Source: Achromobacter sp. RTa (GTDB taxonomy: Bacteria > Pseudomonadota > Gammaproteobacteria > Burkholderiales > Burkholderiaceae_B). Taken from it: a stretch of DNA of 64,000 nucleotides. Below are positions 40,612 to 49,609 of the stretch, one piece after another (positions within the stretch are counted from its first letter, which is position 1; each line of letters opens with the position of its first letter). The position numbers and the translations under genes are program-made. Where the stretch lies: assembly GCF_000757485.1 (NCBI RefSeq), contig NZ_JPYO01000046.1, forward strand, positions 221,257 to 285,256. The letters run 5' to 3'. Under the pieces are notes generated by a model. It was not told the origin of the DNA. It ran no database searches and saw nothing but the letters and a program-made list of their open reading frames with translations.

Positions 40612-43149
40612 CTAGCGGGCGCTGCTGGGCATGAACCACCGGTAGTACGCATTGCCGCCGTCGTCGCGCGCCACCCTGTTCATCTCCCTGGCCCAGGTCT
40701 CCCGGTCGCCCCGATAGGCCGCCAGCGAAGCGCGGTAGAAGGCGTCCAGCCGCGCCCGCTCGAGCTCGATGTCGGCGCGCAGGCTGTCCGTGGCGCCGCG
40801 CAACGGCGGTTCCGTGCGCAACGCAAGCAGCTCCGGCAGGACACGGACCAGTTCCTTCGCACGCACCCACGTGGCGTACTCGATGCCTGGACGGTCGTCG
40901 GTCACCGCCGGGACGCGGCCGGCGAAACGGGCCAGGCCGGCGCGGTCGGTCACCCAGGTCGCCAGCAAGGCTCCGGCCGAAGGGACGCCTACCGCGGCGA
41001 GCGCGGCCGCTGTATCGGGCTGCCCGTAGCGCGCCTGGATGCGCGCTGCGTCCAGCGCCAGGGGCTGCATGGATCCGACCAGCAGCATTTCATGCAGTTC
41101 GCTGGTCCATAGCTGGGCATGGGGAAACACCTCGATGAAGCTGGCCACCAACGCGCGCGTGTCCTCTTCGTTCTGCGTAGGCAGCGGCAGCCATTGCGCC
41201 ACGATGCCCTGCGGCGCCAGCCTGCTTGCGGCCAGGCGATAGAAATCGCGGGAATACAGGTTGACCACGCCCGCCGCGGACGGCGGCGGCGGCTCCAGCG
41301 TGATCAGGTCCCAATGTTCCGCGCTGGCCTGGAGTTCGCGGCGTCCGTCGCGCAGGCGCTTTTCCAGCCCCGGATCCGTGGCGGCCTGGAACGTGCCCTT
41401 GAAGTGCGGGGCGGCGCGCAGGACGGCGGGCAGCAACTCCGCCACCGCCCGCTTGTCCAGCCCCGGATACTGCGACAAGGCGCCTGCGGTGATCCCGGTG
41501 CCGTACCCCACCACCAGGGCCGAGCGGGGTTCTCCGTTGTGCACGATGAGCGGCAGCAGCGCCTGCAGCCGCATATAGCGCAGCGAGGGCATGGCGTCGC
41601 CGGAATTGGATACGCCCTGGATGTACAGCCGGTGGAACCGGTTCCCATTGCCCTCGCGCTCCACGACGGCCACCGTGCCGCCGTGGCTTTCCTCGTAGAA
41701 CGCCAGGCCGGCGCCACTGGCGCCGGGCAGCAGCCGGGCGAACCGGTCGGCAGGCAGGCTGACGGCGACAGCGAGCGCCACGCAGCCGACCAGGCCGGTC
41801 ACCCAGCCGGTAGCCGCCCTGCCGTCCGCGCGGCCTCGCCACGCCGCCACCGCGCCGACCAGCGCTGCCAGCGCCGCCAGCACGCCGAGGGTGCGCACCA
41901 GCCCCAGCGCGGGCAACAACAGGAATCCCGTCAGCAAGGTGCCGGCGATTCCGCCCAGCGTATTGCACGCAAGCACGGCGCCGACGTCCCGGCCCACGCG
42001 CCGGTCGCCCGCGGCGATCCGCAGCACGGCCGGAAATGCCGCGCCCAGCAGCAGCGTCGGCGCCAGCACGAAGCTCGCCGCCGCGACGGCGAAGCGCGCG
42101 CACATGCCGGCAAAGCCGCTGCCCGTCCATTGGTAGACGGCCGCTTCCGCATAGGTCTGGGCCACGACCAGCCACTTGCCCAGCACGGCCACTTCGAGCA
42201 CGGCGAGAAGGCCAGCGCCGGCGATCAGCCCGCCGAACACCGTCCAGGGATTGCGCGCGCGCTGCCCCCAACGGGCATATAGCGCCGCGCCGATCGCCAG
42301 CCCCGACAGATAGGTGGCCAGCACGATGGCGAACGCGAATGCGCGGGTGCTCATGAATGGCACGATCATCTGCGACCACAGCACTTCGTAGCCCAGCGCG
42401 ATGCCGCCAGCCACCGCGTACAAGGCGACGGCCAGGCGGGCTTCGCCCGACAGCGGGCCGGCATCGTGGACGGCCGCGGGCGCCGCGCGGCCACTGGCCT
42501 TGCGGTCCAGCAGCCAGGCGCCTGCCGCGGCCAGCAGGTTGAACGAGGCGGCGGCCAGCGCGGCGCCCTGCACGCCGAAGCGCGGAATCAGCAGAAACGC
42601 CGGCAGCAAGGCGCCCAGGATCGCGCCGCAGGTGTTGGCGGCATATAGCGCCCCGCCCCGCCGGCTGACTCCCGCATCGTGCCGATTGACGGCTCGAAGC
42701 AGTACCGGCAGCGTGCCGCCCATCAGAAAGGAAGGAATAGCGAGCAGCAGCCCGATCAGCAGCCAGGCCGCCACGCCGCTTTGCGTTTCGACGGCCACGA
42801 ACGGGGCCGCGCTGCGGGCAAGCGCCCAGGTCACCGCCACGCAGGACACGGCCGCCGCGACCTCCAGCGCGGCATAGAACCGCAGGGGCCGGCGCAGGCG
42901 GTCCGCCTGGCGTCCCAGCACCCAGCCGCCCAGGGCCAGCCCCAGGAAAAAGGCGCTGACCGCACCCGCAATCGCGCTAACCTCCACCCCCACGACCAGG
43001 GAAAGCTGCTTGATCCAGAGCACCTGGAACACCAGCGCCGCCGCGCCCGACAGGAACAACAGCGCCGCCGGCCGCGCCGTTGTCAGCGTGTCCGCCCCGT
43101 TCTCCGGCCGCGTCTCCAGGTTCTCCATTGCTGCCGTGCCCATCGCCAT
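40612..43149 (-). CDS. Membrane protein fused to a spermidine synthase-like domain
   Basis: An 845-residue fusion protein. The N-terminal half (residues 25-480) contains about 12-14 helices (AALLFLSGAAALVFQVLWIK, then others). The C-terminal third is a spermidine-synthase-like SAM-fold domain with VVGYGTGITAGAL and DLITLEPPPPSAAGV. Members are common in proteobacteria and are annotated as fused MFS/spermidine synthase, with the reaction unproven. It is last in a minus-strand run with a sulfatase and an FGE-like gene, and a 60-base gap separates it from the sulfatase. Confidence 0.82.
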   Translation of the reverse strand: MAMGTAAMENLETRPENGADTLTTARPAALLFLSGAAALVFQVLWIKQLSLVVGVEVSAIAGAVSAFFLGLALGGWVLGRQADRLRRPLRFYAALEVAAAVSCVAVTWALARSAAPFVAVETQSGVAAWLLIGLLLAIPSFLMGGTLPVLLRAVNRHDAGVSRRGGALYAANTCGAILGALLPAFLLIPRFGVQGAALAAASFNLLAAAGAWLLDRKASGRAAPAAVHDAGPLSGEARLAVALYAVAGGIALGYEVLWSQMIVPFMSTRAFAFAIVLATYLSGLAIGAALYARWGQRARNPWTVFGGLIAGAGLLAVLEVAVLGKWLVVAQTYAEAAVYQWTGSGFAGMCARFAVAAASFVLAPTLLLGAAFPAVLRIAAGDRRVGRDVGAVLACNTLGGIAGTLLTGFLLLPALGLVRTLGVLAALAALVGAVAAWRGRADGRAATGWVTGLVGCVALAVAVSLPADRFARLLPGASGAGLAFYEESHGGTVAVVEREGNGNRFHRLYIQGVSNSGDAMPSLRYMRLQALLPLIVHNGEPRSALVVGYGTGITAGALSQYPGLDKRAVAELLPAVLRAAPHFKGTFQAATDPGLEKRLRDGRRELQASAEHWDLITLEPPPPSAAGVVNLYSRDFYRLAASRLAPQGIVAQWLPLPTQNEEDTRALVASFIEVFPHAQLWTSELHEMLLVGSMQPLALDAARIQARYGQPDTAAALAAVGVPSAGALLATWVTDRAGLARFAGRVPAVTDDRPGIEYATWVRAKELVRVLPELLALRTEPPLRGATDSLRADIELERARLDAFYRASLAAYRGDRETWAREMNRVARDDGGNAYYRWFMPSSAR

Positions 43150-43209
43150 CGTGCCGTCTTCCTCAAGATGTCCGCGGATGGGGCGCCATGCTTCGCCAGG
43201 CGCCGCGCA

Positions 43210-44844
43210 TCACTTCGCCTTCTGTTTCTCGAGCGCCTCGAAGTGCGCCTCGATCGACTTGTGCACGCGTTCCTGCACTTGGTCCACGCTGAAGCTGGCG
43301 GGCCGTTGGCTAGGCGGATACTTTTCGAAGGTCTCCAGGAACGCGGATGCCTTCATCGTGGCGATGGCTGTCAGGTAGGAGTTCTTGGCCAGCCAGTCGT
43401 TGTACTGGTCCGAGGTGATGTCCGCGCGTTCGTACGGATCCATGCGCAGGTTGAATATCTTCGGCACCCGCAGGCAGACGAACGGATCCTGCCAGACATT
43501 GAAGTTCCCCGGCGCCCGCTGCTCGCAGAACACCGCCTTCCAGTTGTCCCACCGCATGCCGACCAGCAGGCCGTCGTCATTGAAGTAGTAGAACTCGTCG
43601 CGCGCGCTCTTGTCCTGCTTGCCGGTCAGGTAGTGAAGCTGGTTGTAGCCGTCCAGGTGCACCTTGAACTTTGCGCCGCCGGCCTGGGGCGCCCAGCCGT
43701 CCAGCAACCGTTCCTTGACCGTGGTGTCGCCCGTGGCCGCAAGCAAGGTCGGAAACCAGTCCATGCCGGACACCATGCCGCGCTTGATCTGCCCTGCGGG
43801 AATCTTGCCCGGCCAGCGGACCAGGGCCGGAACGCGGAACGCGCCCTCCCAGTTGGAGTCCTTCTCGCTGCGGAAAGGCGTCGTCGCCGCATCGGGCCAG
43901 GTAAAGGCGTTGGGTCCGTTGTCCGTCGTGTAGACCACGATGGTGTTGTCGGCGATGCCCATGTCATCCAGCTTTTTCAGGAGCTTGCCCACGTCCTGGT
44001 CGTGTTCCCACATGCCGTCGGCGTAGTCATTGCCCGGCATGCCGCTCTTGCCGCGGCTCTCGGGCCGGATATGGGTATAGATGTGCATGCGCGTGGTATT
44101 CATCCACACGAAGAACGGCTTGTCCCCCTTGCCGTGCTTGTCGATGTAGTCGAGCGCCGCGCCCACGGTCTCGTCATCGATGGTTTCCATGCGCTTGGCG
44201 GTCAGCGCGCCGGTATCCTGCACCTTGCCGTCGGCCGTTGCCTTGATCACGCCGCGCGGCGAGAAATTCTTCACGTAGGGGTCGTTGGGATCCTTGGGCC
44301 AGTACGGCCGCTCGGGCTCCTCCTCCGCGTTCAGGTGATAAAGATTGCCGAAGAACTCGTCGAAGCCGTGACGGGTAGGCAGGTATTCGTCCTTGTCGCC
44401 CAGGTGGTTCTTGCCGAACTGGGCCGTGGCGTAACCCTGCGCCTTCAGGGCCTCGGCGATGGTGATATCGCCTTTTTGCAGGCCTACGGGCGCGCCCGGC
44501 GCGCCGACCTTGGACAGGCCTGTGCGCAGCGGAGACTGGCCCGTGATGAAGGAAGAGCGCCCCGCCGTGCAGCTGTTCTCGCCGTAATAGTCGGTGAACA
44601 TGATGCCTTCCTTGGCGATCCTGTCGATATTGGGCGTTTCGTATCCAACCACGCCATGCGCGTAGGCGCTGATGTTGGCCTGGCCGATGTCGTCGCCGAA
44701 TATCACCAGGATGTTCGGCTTCTTGCCCGAGTCATCCTGGCTCTGCCGGGTCTGCGACGCCTGGTTCTGGGCCTGCGCGCTGCCCAGGGCTACAAGGCCC
44801 ATTGCGGCGAAAAGCGCCGCTCTTAACACCCTGCTTGCGTTCAT
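43210..44844 (-). CDS. Exported arylsulfatase (type I, formylglycine-dependent)
   Basis: A 544-residue sulfatase with a Sec signal (VLRAALFAAMGLVALGSAQA). The active-site Cys to be converted to formylglycine is in NSCTAGRSSF, a C-x-A-x-R variant of the C-x-P-x-R motif. Metal-binding Asp residues are in VIFGDDIGQANIS and VYTTDNGPNAF. ATG 44844 has a GAGGAG site. The sulfate ester substrate is not predictable. It is preceded by the FGE gene that should mature it, and an OM channel gene lies beyond. Confidence 0.9.
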   Translation of the reverse strand: MNASRVLRAALFAAMGLVALGSAQAQNQASQTRQSQDDSGKKPNILVIFGDDIGQANISAYAHGVVGYETPNIDRIAKEGIMFTDYYGENSCTAGRSSFITGQSPLRTGLSKVGAPGAPVGLQKGDITIAEALKAQGYATAQFGKNHLGDKDEYLPTRHGFDEFFGNLYHLNAEEEPERPYWPKDPNDPYVKNFSPRGVIKATADGKVQDTGALTAKRMETIDDETVGAALDYIDKHGKGDKPFFVWMNTTRMHIYTHIRPESRGKSGMPGNDYADGMWEHDQDVGKLLKKLDDMGIADNTIVVYTTDNGPNAFTWPDAATTPFRSEKDSNWEGAFRVPALVRWPGKIPAGQIKRGMVSGMDWFPTLLAATGDTTVKERLLDGWAPQAGGAKFKVHLDGYNQLHYLTGKQDKSARDEFYYFNDDGLLVGMRWDNWKAVFCEQRAPGNFNVWQDPFVCLRVPKIFNLRMDPYERADITSDQYNDWLAKNSYLTAIATMKASAFLETFEKYPPSQRPASFSVDQVQERVHKSIEAHFEALEKQKAK

Positions 44845-44923
44845 CGCTTTTTCTCCTCGCCCTGGCGGGCAGAAAATCACTCACGTAAACGAATCGCTGT
44901 GTTTCGAATGCCCCAAATCTGCC

Positions 44924-46087
44924 CTATCGGCTCGCCACGCCGCTGTCGCGCGCCTGCGCCACCTTCCATTGCTGCGGCGTCATCACCGTGCGGAACCCCA
45001 GGTGCGACATGCCGTTCATCGGATCCGTGCCGCGCCGGGCGCTGGTGCGATAGCTGATGCAATAGGTATCGCTGCAAAGGAACGAGCCGCCGCGCGTCAC
45101 CCGCTTGGGCGCATTGGACGGGACGACGCCGTCGTCGGGATCGTAACTGTCCGACGGTCCCGCCGGATCCGCGGGCGGCTGGCGGTACTGGGCCTGGATC
45201 TTGAACGCGTCGGCGCGATACCAGTCGGACGTCCATTGCCACACGTTGCCGGCCATGTCGTGCAAGCCATAGCCGTTGGGCGGAAAGCTGGCCACGGGCA
45301 TGGTGCCGACCTGGATCTTTTCGTCCTTGACGACCGGAAACGGTTGCTGCTGCTGCGTGTCCCAGATGTTGGCCATGGCCTTGCCCTGAGGCAGCAGTTC
45401 CTCGCCCCAGGCATAGGTGGCCTGCTCCAGGCCGCCGCGGGCCGCCATTTCCCATTCCGATTCGGTGGGCAGGCGCTTGCCCGCCCACTTGGCGTAGGCC
45501 ACCGCGTCTTCGTACGAAACCTGGACCACGGGGTGGTCGTCCTTGCCCGCGATGGAACTGCCGGGCCCTTGCGGATGCTTCCAGTCGGCCCCCGGCACAT
45601 AGCGCCACCAACGCGAATAATCGCGCAGGGACACCTCGTTCGCCGTGCCGACGAACACCATGGCGCCCGGCACCAGCAGCCGGTCGTCCGGGCGGGGCGT
45701 GCCGGCGGGCAACTGCACCTTCAGGTCTTCCCATTTGGGCTTCTGTTCCGCCGTGGTGACGTAGCCCGTAGCCTCGACGAAACGGCGGAACTCCGCGTTC
45801 GTGACGTCGTTCACGTCGATCCAGAAGCCGCTGACGGAAACTTTGTGCGCCGGCATCTCGTTGGGCTGGGCGAGCTTGTGGCTGCTGCCCATCAGGAATT
45901 CGCGCCCGGGCACCCAGGCCATGCCTTTCGGGCCGCTCTTGCCGTCGCCCAGCACGACCTTGGCCGCCTCCGGCCCGCGCTCGGCGCCCAGGAACAGGTA
46001 GGCCGTGCTTGCGGCCGCGCCCAACGCGACCCCGCCCAGCAGGAGGGCTCCCGCCGCGCGTGCCTTATACCGTGTTTGCTTTGCCAT
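44924..46087 (-). CDS. Membrane-anchored formylglycine-generating enzyme (SUMF1/FGE family)
   Basis: A 387-residue FGE-sulfatase-modifying protein. An N-terminal signal anchor (AAGALLLGGVALGAAASTAYLFL) precedes the FGE domain (residues 50-380). The catalytic Cys pair is conserved in GGSFLCSDTYCISYR, matching the two Cys of characterised FGEs, and GNVWQWTSDWYR is the family hallmark. It therefore should convert the sulfatase Cys to formylglycine. The anchor places it outside the cytoplasm. ATG 46087 is chosen, and GTG 46096 is possible. It sits 79 bases upstream of the sulfatase gene and forms one functional module with it. Confidence 0.88.
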   Translation of the reverse strand: MAKQTRYKARAAGALLLGGVALGAAASTAYLFLGAERGPEAAKVVLGDGKSGPKGMAWVPGREFLMGSSHKLAQPNEMPAHKVSVSGFWIDVNDVTNAEFRRFVEATGYVTTAEQKPKWEDLKVQLPAGTPRPDDRLLVPGAMVFVGTANEVSLRDYSRWWRYVPGADWKHPQGPGSSIAGKDDHPVVQVSYEDAVAYAKWAGKRLPTESEWEMAARGGLEQATYAWGEELLPQGKAMANIWDTQQQQPFPVVKDEKIQVGTMPVASFPPNGYGLHDMAGNVWQWTSDWYRADAFKIQAQYRQPPADPAGPSDSYDPDDGVVPSNAPKRVTRGGSFLCSDTYCISYRTSARRGTDPMNGMSHLGFRTVMTPQQWKVAQARDSGVASR

Positions 46088-46165
46088 TTCACTCACCCGA
46101 TATCAGAAAACCGATTCGATGCCGCGTCGCCATTGGCGGGCGGGCCGGGGATTGCATTCAGGCCT

Positions 46166-47197
46166 TCAGAACACCAGCGTGGCGGTCGCCATGACCGTGC
46201 TGTTGCTGTCCAGGCGGTTCTTGCTGCTGATCGTGGGCACCCAGCGCAAGCCCAGCGACAGCGAACGCTTGTCCGCCAGTTTCCTGTCATAGGTAACGAT
46301 CGGGCCCAACGCCCAATCCCTGCCCTTGAAGCCATTGAGCCGGTCGGCGGTGGGCCCCTTGTCGTTGCCCAGCTGCTGGATGGTGCCGAGGATCAGGCCC
46401 GCGCTGACGCCGTTGCTGAACATTTTGCGGCCCATCACGTCCATGCTGAAGAGCGGCGCGTTGCGGTAGTCGGTGGCGCTGTTGCGCGTATAGAACTGCA
46501 CGCCCGCCACGGTGTCGATCTGGAACCCGGATTCCGGGAAGATCCTGGTGTAGGCCACCTGTGGAATGAAGGTCCAGTTGTTGAGACTGGGGTTGGCCAT
46601 GTCGTTCGCGTTGTACTGCCCGGTGGGCGCCCAGATGTTGAGGCTGAGCGCCATGTGCGAGGTTTCGGAGAAGTGGTATCCCGCGATGATGGGCGAGAAA
46701 TACAGGTCGAACAGATTCGACGCCGTATCGCTCTGGCTGGCGTTGCGCCCTTGCGCGCCCGTCAATGTGGACGTCACCTTGGTCCATACATAGGGCACCG
46801 TGAAGCTGGATGCGAAGTTCCAGCGGCCGGGCCCGGTGTCCCAGGTCTTGAGCACGGTAGCCAGCGTGAACGCGACCTTGGCATCGAGGCCAAGCGAGGT
46901 CTTGCCCGCGACGGGCACCTCGCGGCTGCCGCCGATGCTGCCGTCGAGATAGATCTGGGACAGGTTGACGGCCCAGATGGGCTCGGGGGAAACGATGCCT
47001 GCGTTGGGCTGCACGTTCGTGCCGGTGATCTGCCGCCCGAGCGCGCCTTCGGTGGCGCGCGCGGCGCCGGGAGCCAACGTCGCGGCAAGCACCGCGCAGG
47101 CCGCCAGTAGCGCTATCCCGAACACGCCGGTGCAGCGAGACGCCGCGGCCTCGCCGCGGCGGGTCTTTCTTTCCGGTTCAGACTTCGTGCTGCCCAT
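46166..47197 (-). CDS. Outer-membrane channel of the phenol MetA-pathway type
   Basis: A 343-residue exported protein with a signal sequence (GIALLAACAVLAATLAPGAARA) and a beta-rich mature part that ends in a strand with a C-terminal Phe (VMATATLVF). It resembles the MetA/SphA-type aromatic-transport outer-membrane channels. Many alternating hydrophobic strands (LFDLYFSPIIAGYHFS, LSLNIWAPTGQYN) support a barrel. It is first in the sulfatase operon and may admit sulfated aromatic substrates. An inverted repeat lies upstream at 47236-47263. Confidence 0.8.
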   Translation of the reverse strand: MGSTKSEPERKTRRGEAAASRCTGVFGIALLAACAVLAATLAPGAARATEGALGRQITGTNVQPNAGIVSPEPIWAVNLSQIYLDGSIGGSREVPVAGKTSLGLDAKVAFTLATVLKTWDTGPGRWNFASSFTVPYVWTKVTSTLTGAQGRNASQSDTASNLFDLYFSPIIAGYHFSETSHMALSLNIWAPTGQYNANDMANPSLNNWTFIPQVAYTRIFPESGFQIDTVAGVQFYTRNSATDYRNAPLFSMDVMGRKMFSNGVSAGLILGTIQQLGNDKGPTADRLNGFKGRDWALGPIVTYDRKLADKRSLSLGLRWVPTISSKNRLDSNSTVMATATLVF

Positions 47198-47235
47198 GCG
47201 ACGTACCTGTGTGGATAACAGAATGCAAAGACAAG

Positions 47236-47263
47236 CAGCCCGAACGGAACTTCAATCGGGCTG
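47236..47263. promoter_or_regulatory. 28-bp inverted repeat before the sulfatase operon
   Basis: Arms CAGCCCGA (47236-47243) and TCGGGCTG (47256-47263) are perfect with a 12-base spacer. The site lies 39 bases upstream of the OM channel start and is a candidate operator. Confidence 0.4.
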
Positions 47264-47332
47264 TGGAAGAGACTGATGAAAGCCGTAACACCCGTCGCAA
47301 TAATCGCACAGAGTGTTGCTTTCACCAAGGGG

Positions 47333-48910
47333 TCAGCCCGCGGGATGAGCCTCCGCCTGGGCCGGGCTCGCGCGCACCTGGTCGATGCGCAGCCCGTCGC
47401 GGCGGGTCACTTCGAAGCGCCAGTCGCGCCAGTCGATGGCATCGCCGGCTTCGGGAATCCTGCCGCCAGCGCGCAACAGGCAGCCCGCCAGCGTGGCGTC
47501 AGGGTAGTCGTCCGCCAGTTCCGGCGCCTCCAGCAAGCGGGCGGCTTCGCCCACCTCCAGGCGTCCGCCCAGCAGCCACGATCCGTCGGACAGGCGCAAG
47601 GCCTCCGGCTGGTCCTCCTGGTGCTCGGGCAGGTCGCCCGCCACCGCGGTCAGCACGTCCATGGGGGTGACAAGGCCTTCGCATACGCCGTGCTCATCGA
47701 CCACGATCAGCATGTGGTCGCGGCAGGCGCGCAATTCGTCCAGCACCTTGAGCACCGGCATGGTTTCCAGCACGTAGCGCGGCTCTCGCGCCAGCTCCAC
47801 CAGGTCGATCGGACCCGGGTTCCGCAGCAGCGGCAGGACGTCCTTGAAGTGCAGCACGCCCAGCACATTGCCCGGATCGCCCGCGCACAGCGGAAGCCGC
47901 GAATGGCCGGTGCCGAACTTGCGCACGATGGCCTCCGGCGCGTCCGCCACGTCCAGCCAGGTGATGTCGCCGCGCGGCACCATGATGGACCGCAGGTCCC
48001 GGGAACCGATGGAAAGCACGCGCTCGATCATGGAGCTTTCCTCGGGAGCGAACGCCGCTTCGTCGCCGGCGCCGTCCACCAGCGCGACCACTTCGTCCAC
48101 CTGCCCGCCCGCCTGGCCGGCGGGCTTGGCTCGCAACAGGCGCAACACGGCCTGCGCGGTGCGCTGCCTGCGGCCAAGCGCATGCGCGCCCTTGGCGCGG
48201 TTGCGGCGAGCCAGCTGGTTGAACAGTTCGATCAGGATCGAAAAACCGATGGCGGCATACAGGTATCCCTTGGGCACGTGGAAGCCCAGGCCTTCGGCCA
48301 CCAGGCTGAAGCCGATCATCAGCAGCAAGCCCAGGCACAGGATCACCACCGTGGGGTGGCGCGCGACAAAGCCCATCAGCGGGCGGCTGGCCAGCATCAT
48401 GACCGCCATCGCCACGACCACCGCGATCATCATGATGCTCAGGTCCTGCACCATGCCCACGGCGGTGATCACGGAGTCCAGCGAGAACACGGCGTCGAGC
48501 ACGACGATCTGCAGGATGACCTGCCAGAACACGGCGTGCTGCGTCTTCTGGCCGCCTTCGTGGCTGGCGCTGCCTTCCACCCGTTCATGCAACTCCATCG
48601 TGCCCTTGAACAGCAGGAACAGGCCGCCCAGGATCAGGATCAGGTCCCGGCCGGAAATCTCCGCGCCCAGCAGGGTGAACAGAGGCTCGGTCAAGGTGAC
48701 CACCCAGGCGATGCTCGCCAGCAAGCCCAGGCGCATGACCATGGCCAGCGTCAGGCCGATCAGCCGCGCGCGGTTGCGCTGGCCGGGCGGCAGCTTGTCC
48801 GCCAGGATGGCGATGAACACCAGGTTGTCGATGCCCAGCACAATTTCAAGCACGACCAGGGTCGCCAGGCCCAGCCAGGCGGTGGGGTCGGTCATCCAAT
48901 CGAAAATCAT
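47333..48910 (-). CDS. TerC-family membrane protein with CBS and CorC_HlyC domains
   Basis: A 525-residue protein: an N-terminal TerC domain (residues 1-245) with about seven helices and the acidic motifs LGIDNLVFI and LDAVFSLDSVITAVG, a linker, two CBS domains (about 300-410) and a CorC_HlyC C-terminal domain. Close relatives such as YoaE/YegH are linked to metal export or resistance, often Mn2+ or Mg2+. The start is ATG 48910. It overlaps by one base the stop of a proline-rich leader frame (TGATG), which suggests reinitiation. It is divergent from the MgtC operon, forming a metal-homeostasis locus. Confidence 0.85.
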   Translation of the reverse strand: MIFDWMTDPTAWLGLATLVVLEIVLGIDNLVFIAILADKLPPGQRNRARLIGLTLAMVMRLGLLASIAWVVTLTEPLFTLLGAEISGRDLILILGGLFLLFKGTMELHERVEGSASHEGGQKTQHAVFWQVILQIVVLDAVFSLDSVITAVGMVQDLSIMMIAVVVAMAVMMLASRPLMGFVARHPTVVILCLGLLLMIGFSLVAEGLGFHVPKGYLYAAIGFSILIELFNQLARRNRAKGAHALGRRQRTAQAVLRLLRAKPAGQAGGQVDEVVALVDGAGDEAAFAPEESSMIERVLSIGSRDLRSIMVPRGDITWLDVADAPEAIVRKFGTGHSRLPLCAGDPGNVLGVLHFKDVLPLLRNPGPIDLVELAREPRYVLETMPVLKVLDELRACRDHMLIVVDEHGVCEGLVTPMDVLTAVAGDLPEHQEDQPEALRLSDGSWLLGGRLEVGEAARLLEAPELADDYPDATLAGCLLRAGGRIPEAGDAIDWRDWRFEVTRRDGLRIDQVRASPAQAEAHPAG

Positions 48911-49173
48911 CAAAGTTCCACGGAAGGCGTGATGGGACGCGCCAGGGCGTCGCCAGGATCATTGGGAGGGAAAGGGGATGGGCGCCGGGCGGCGGGCGCA
49001 GCGGCGCATGGGCAGGCGCGCGGCGGAGCGCGGCAACCCAGGCGCGGAGTGGCCGCAGCGGCCAGCGTGGAGTCTGTGGACAGGCGCGCGGCGCGGGCCG
49101 CGGCATTGCCGGGAGGGGGTGTCGGGCGCCGGCGCTGTGGCGGCGCCGGCCTAGGAGGTGGGTCTTCGTTCAT
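48910..49173 (-). CDS. Proline- and arginine-rich leader frame upstream of the TerC-CBS gene (candidate)
   Basis: An 87-codon frame from ATG 49173 to a stop that overlaps the TerC start by one base (TGATG). The first residues are MNEDPPPRPAPPQRRRPTPP, acidic and Pro-rich then Arg-rich, like the MgtL leader peptide (EPDPTPLPRRR) that senses Mg2+ and proline through stalling. The minus-strand RNA is C-rich, as expected for Rho loading. There is no ribosome site before the ATG, and Pro/Arg content partly reflects the C-rich sequence, so it may be noise. The tail is Ala/Arg/Pro-rich without family features. Confidence 0.35.
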   Translation of the reverse strand: MNEDPPPRPAPPQRRRPTPPPGNAAARAARLSTDSTLAAAATPRLGCRAPPRACPCAAAPAARRPSPFPPNDPGDALARPITPSVEL

Positions 49174-49308
49174 AGATGGCGGATGGCCCAGGCTGCCGGG
49201 GCAGCGTTACGGCGGCGCATCCACCTTGCTCTCTTTCTTACTGGAACCTGAATATTACCTTAGATTGCGACGGGCTCCGGTGCGGAGGCTGTCCATCGCA
49301 CGAATTCA

Positions 49309-49337
49309 TTGGTGTTTACCCTAGGAAAGGCTATACT
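49309..49337 (+). promoter_or_regulatory. Candidate promoter of the mgtC operon
   Basis: TTGGTG (49309-49314), an exact 17-base spacer and TATACT (49332-49337). The -10 matches 5 of 6 consensus bases and the -35 matches 3 of 6. Transcription would begin near 49344 and give a leader of about 276 bases. Confidence 0.5.
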
Positions 49338-49416
49338 CGCCGCACTTTCAACCTCATAGAGATCAACGTGGACAACGACGGATGTAGTCGCAACACGACT
49401 GCAAGCGCCGCTTGAC

Positions 49417-49497
49417 GCAGGATCCGCGGACCTGATTCCGCGCCGGTCCTGCCCAAAGCCAGGAACCGGCTCTACCAGCCCCGATGCCTTCGGCATC
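49417..49497 (+). other. Leader hairpins upstream of the MgtC operon
   Basis: A stem pairs CAGGA with TCCTG and CGCGG with CCGCG around an 8-base loop (about 49417-49451). A second perfect 6-bp stem GATGCC/GGCATC with a 3-base loop spans 49483-49497. The second has no U-run after it, so a simple terminator is unlikely; the following tract to about 49550 is C-rich. Confidence 0.4.
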
Positions 49498-49609
49498 CCG
49501 GCCCCCAGCCCTCCCCCTACCGCTTACCGACCCGATACGCCGGCATCGCCACGCGCGTAGCCGGCCGGGCGGCGCGTGCATGTGGACCTACCACCGTGCT
49601 CCCCCGTAA
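49484..49609 (+). CDS. Proline-rich leader frame in the mgtC leader (candidate)
   Basis: A 41-codon frame from ATG 49484 with the early residues SRPPALPLPLTDPIRRHRHA, Pro-rich then Arg/His-rich. Its stop TAA (49607-49609) overlaps the AAGGAG ribosome site of the next gene, so translation could affect that gene. There is no ribosome site before ATG 49484, which weakens the case. The composition recalls Mg2+-responsive leader peptides (MgtL, MgtP), but homology is not shown. Confidence 0.3.
   Translation: MPSASRPPALPLPLTDPIRRHRHARSRPGGACMWTYHRAPP

Noticed and set aside
42679..44826. 715-codon plus-strand frame
   Set aside because: It lies antisense to the spermidine-synthase fusion and the sulfatase, both supported by catalytic motifs.
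48911..49260. yybP-ykoY type manganese riboswitch before the TerC gene
   Set aside because: TerC genes often carry it, but I could not find its conserved core in the minus-strand leader.
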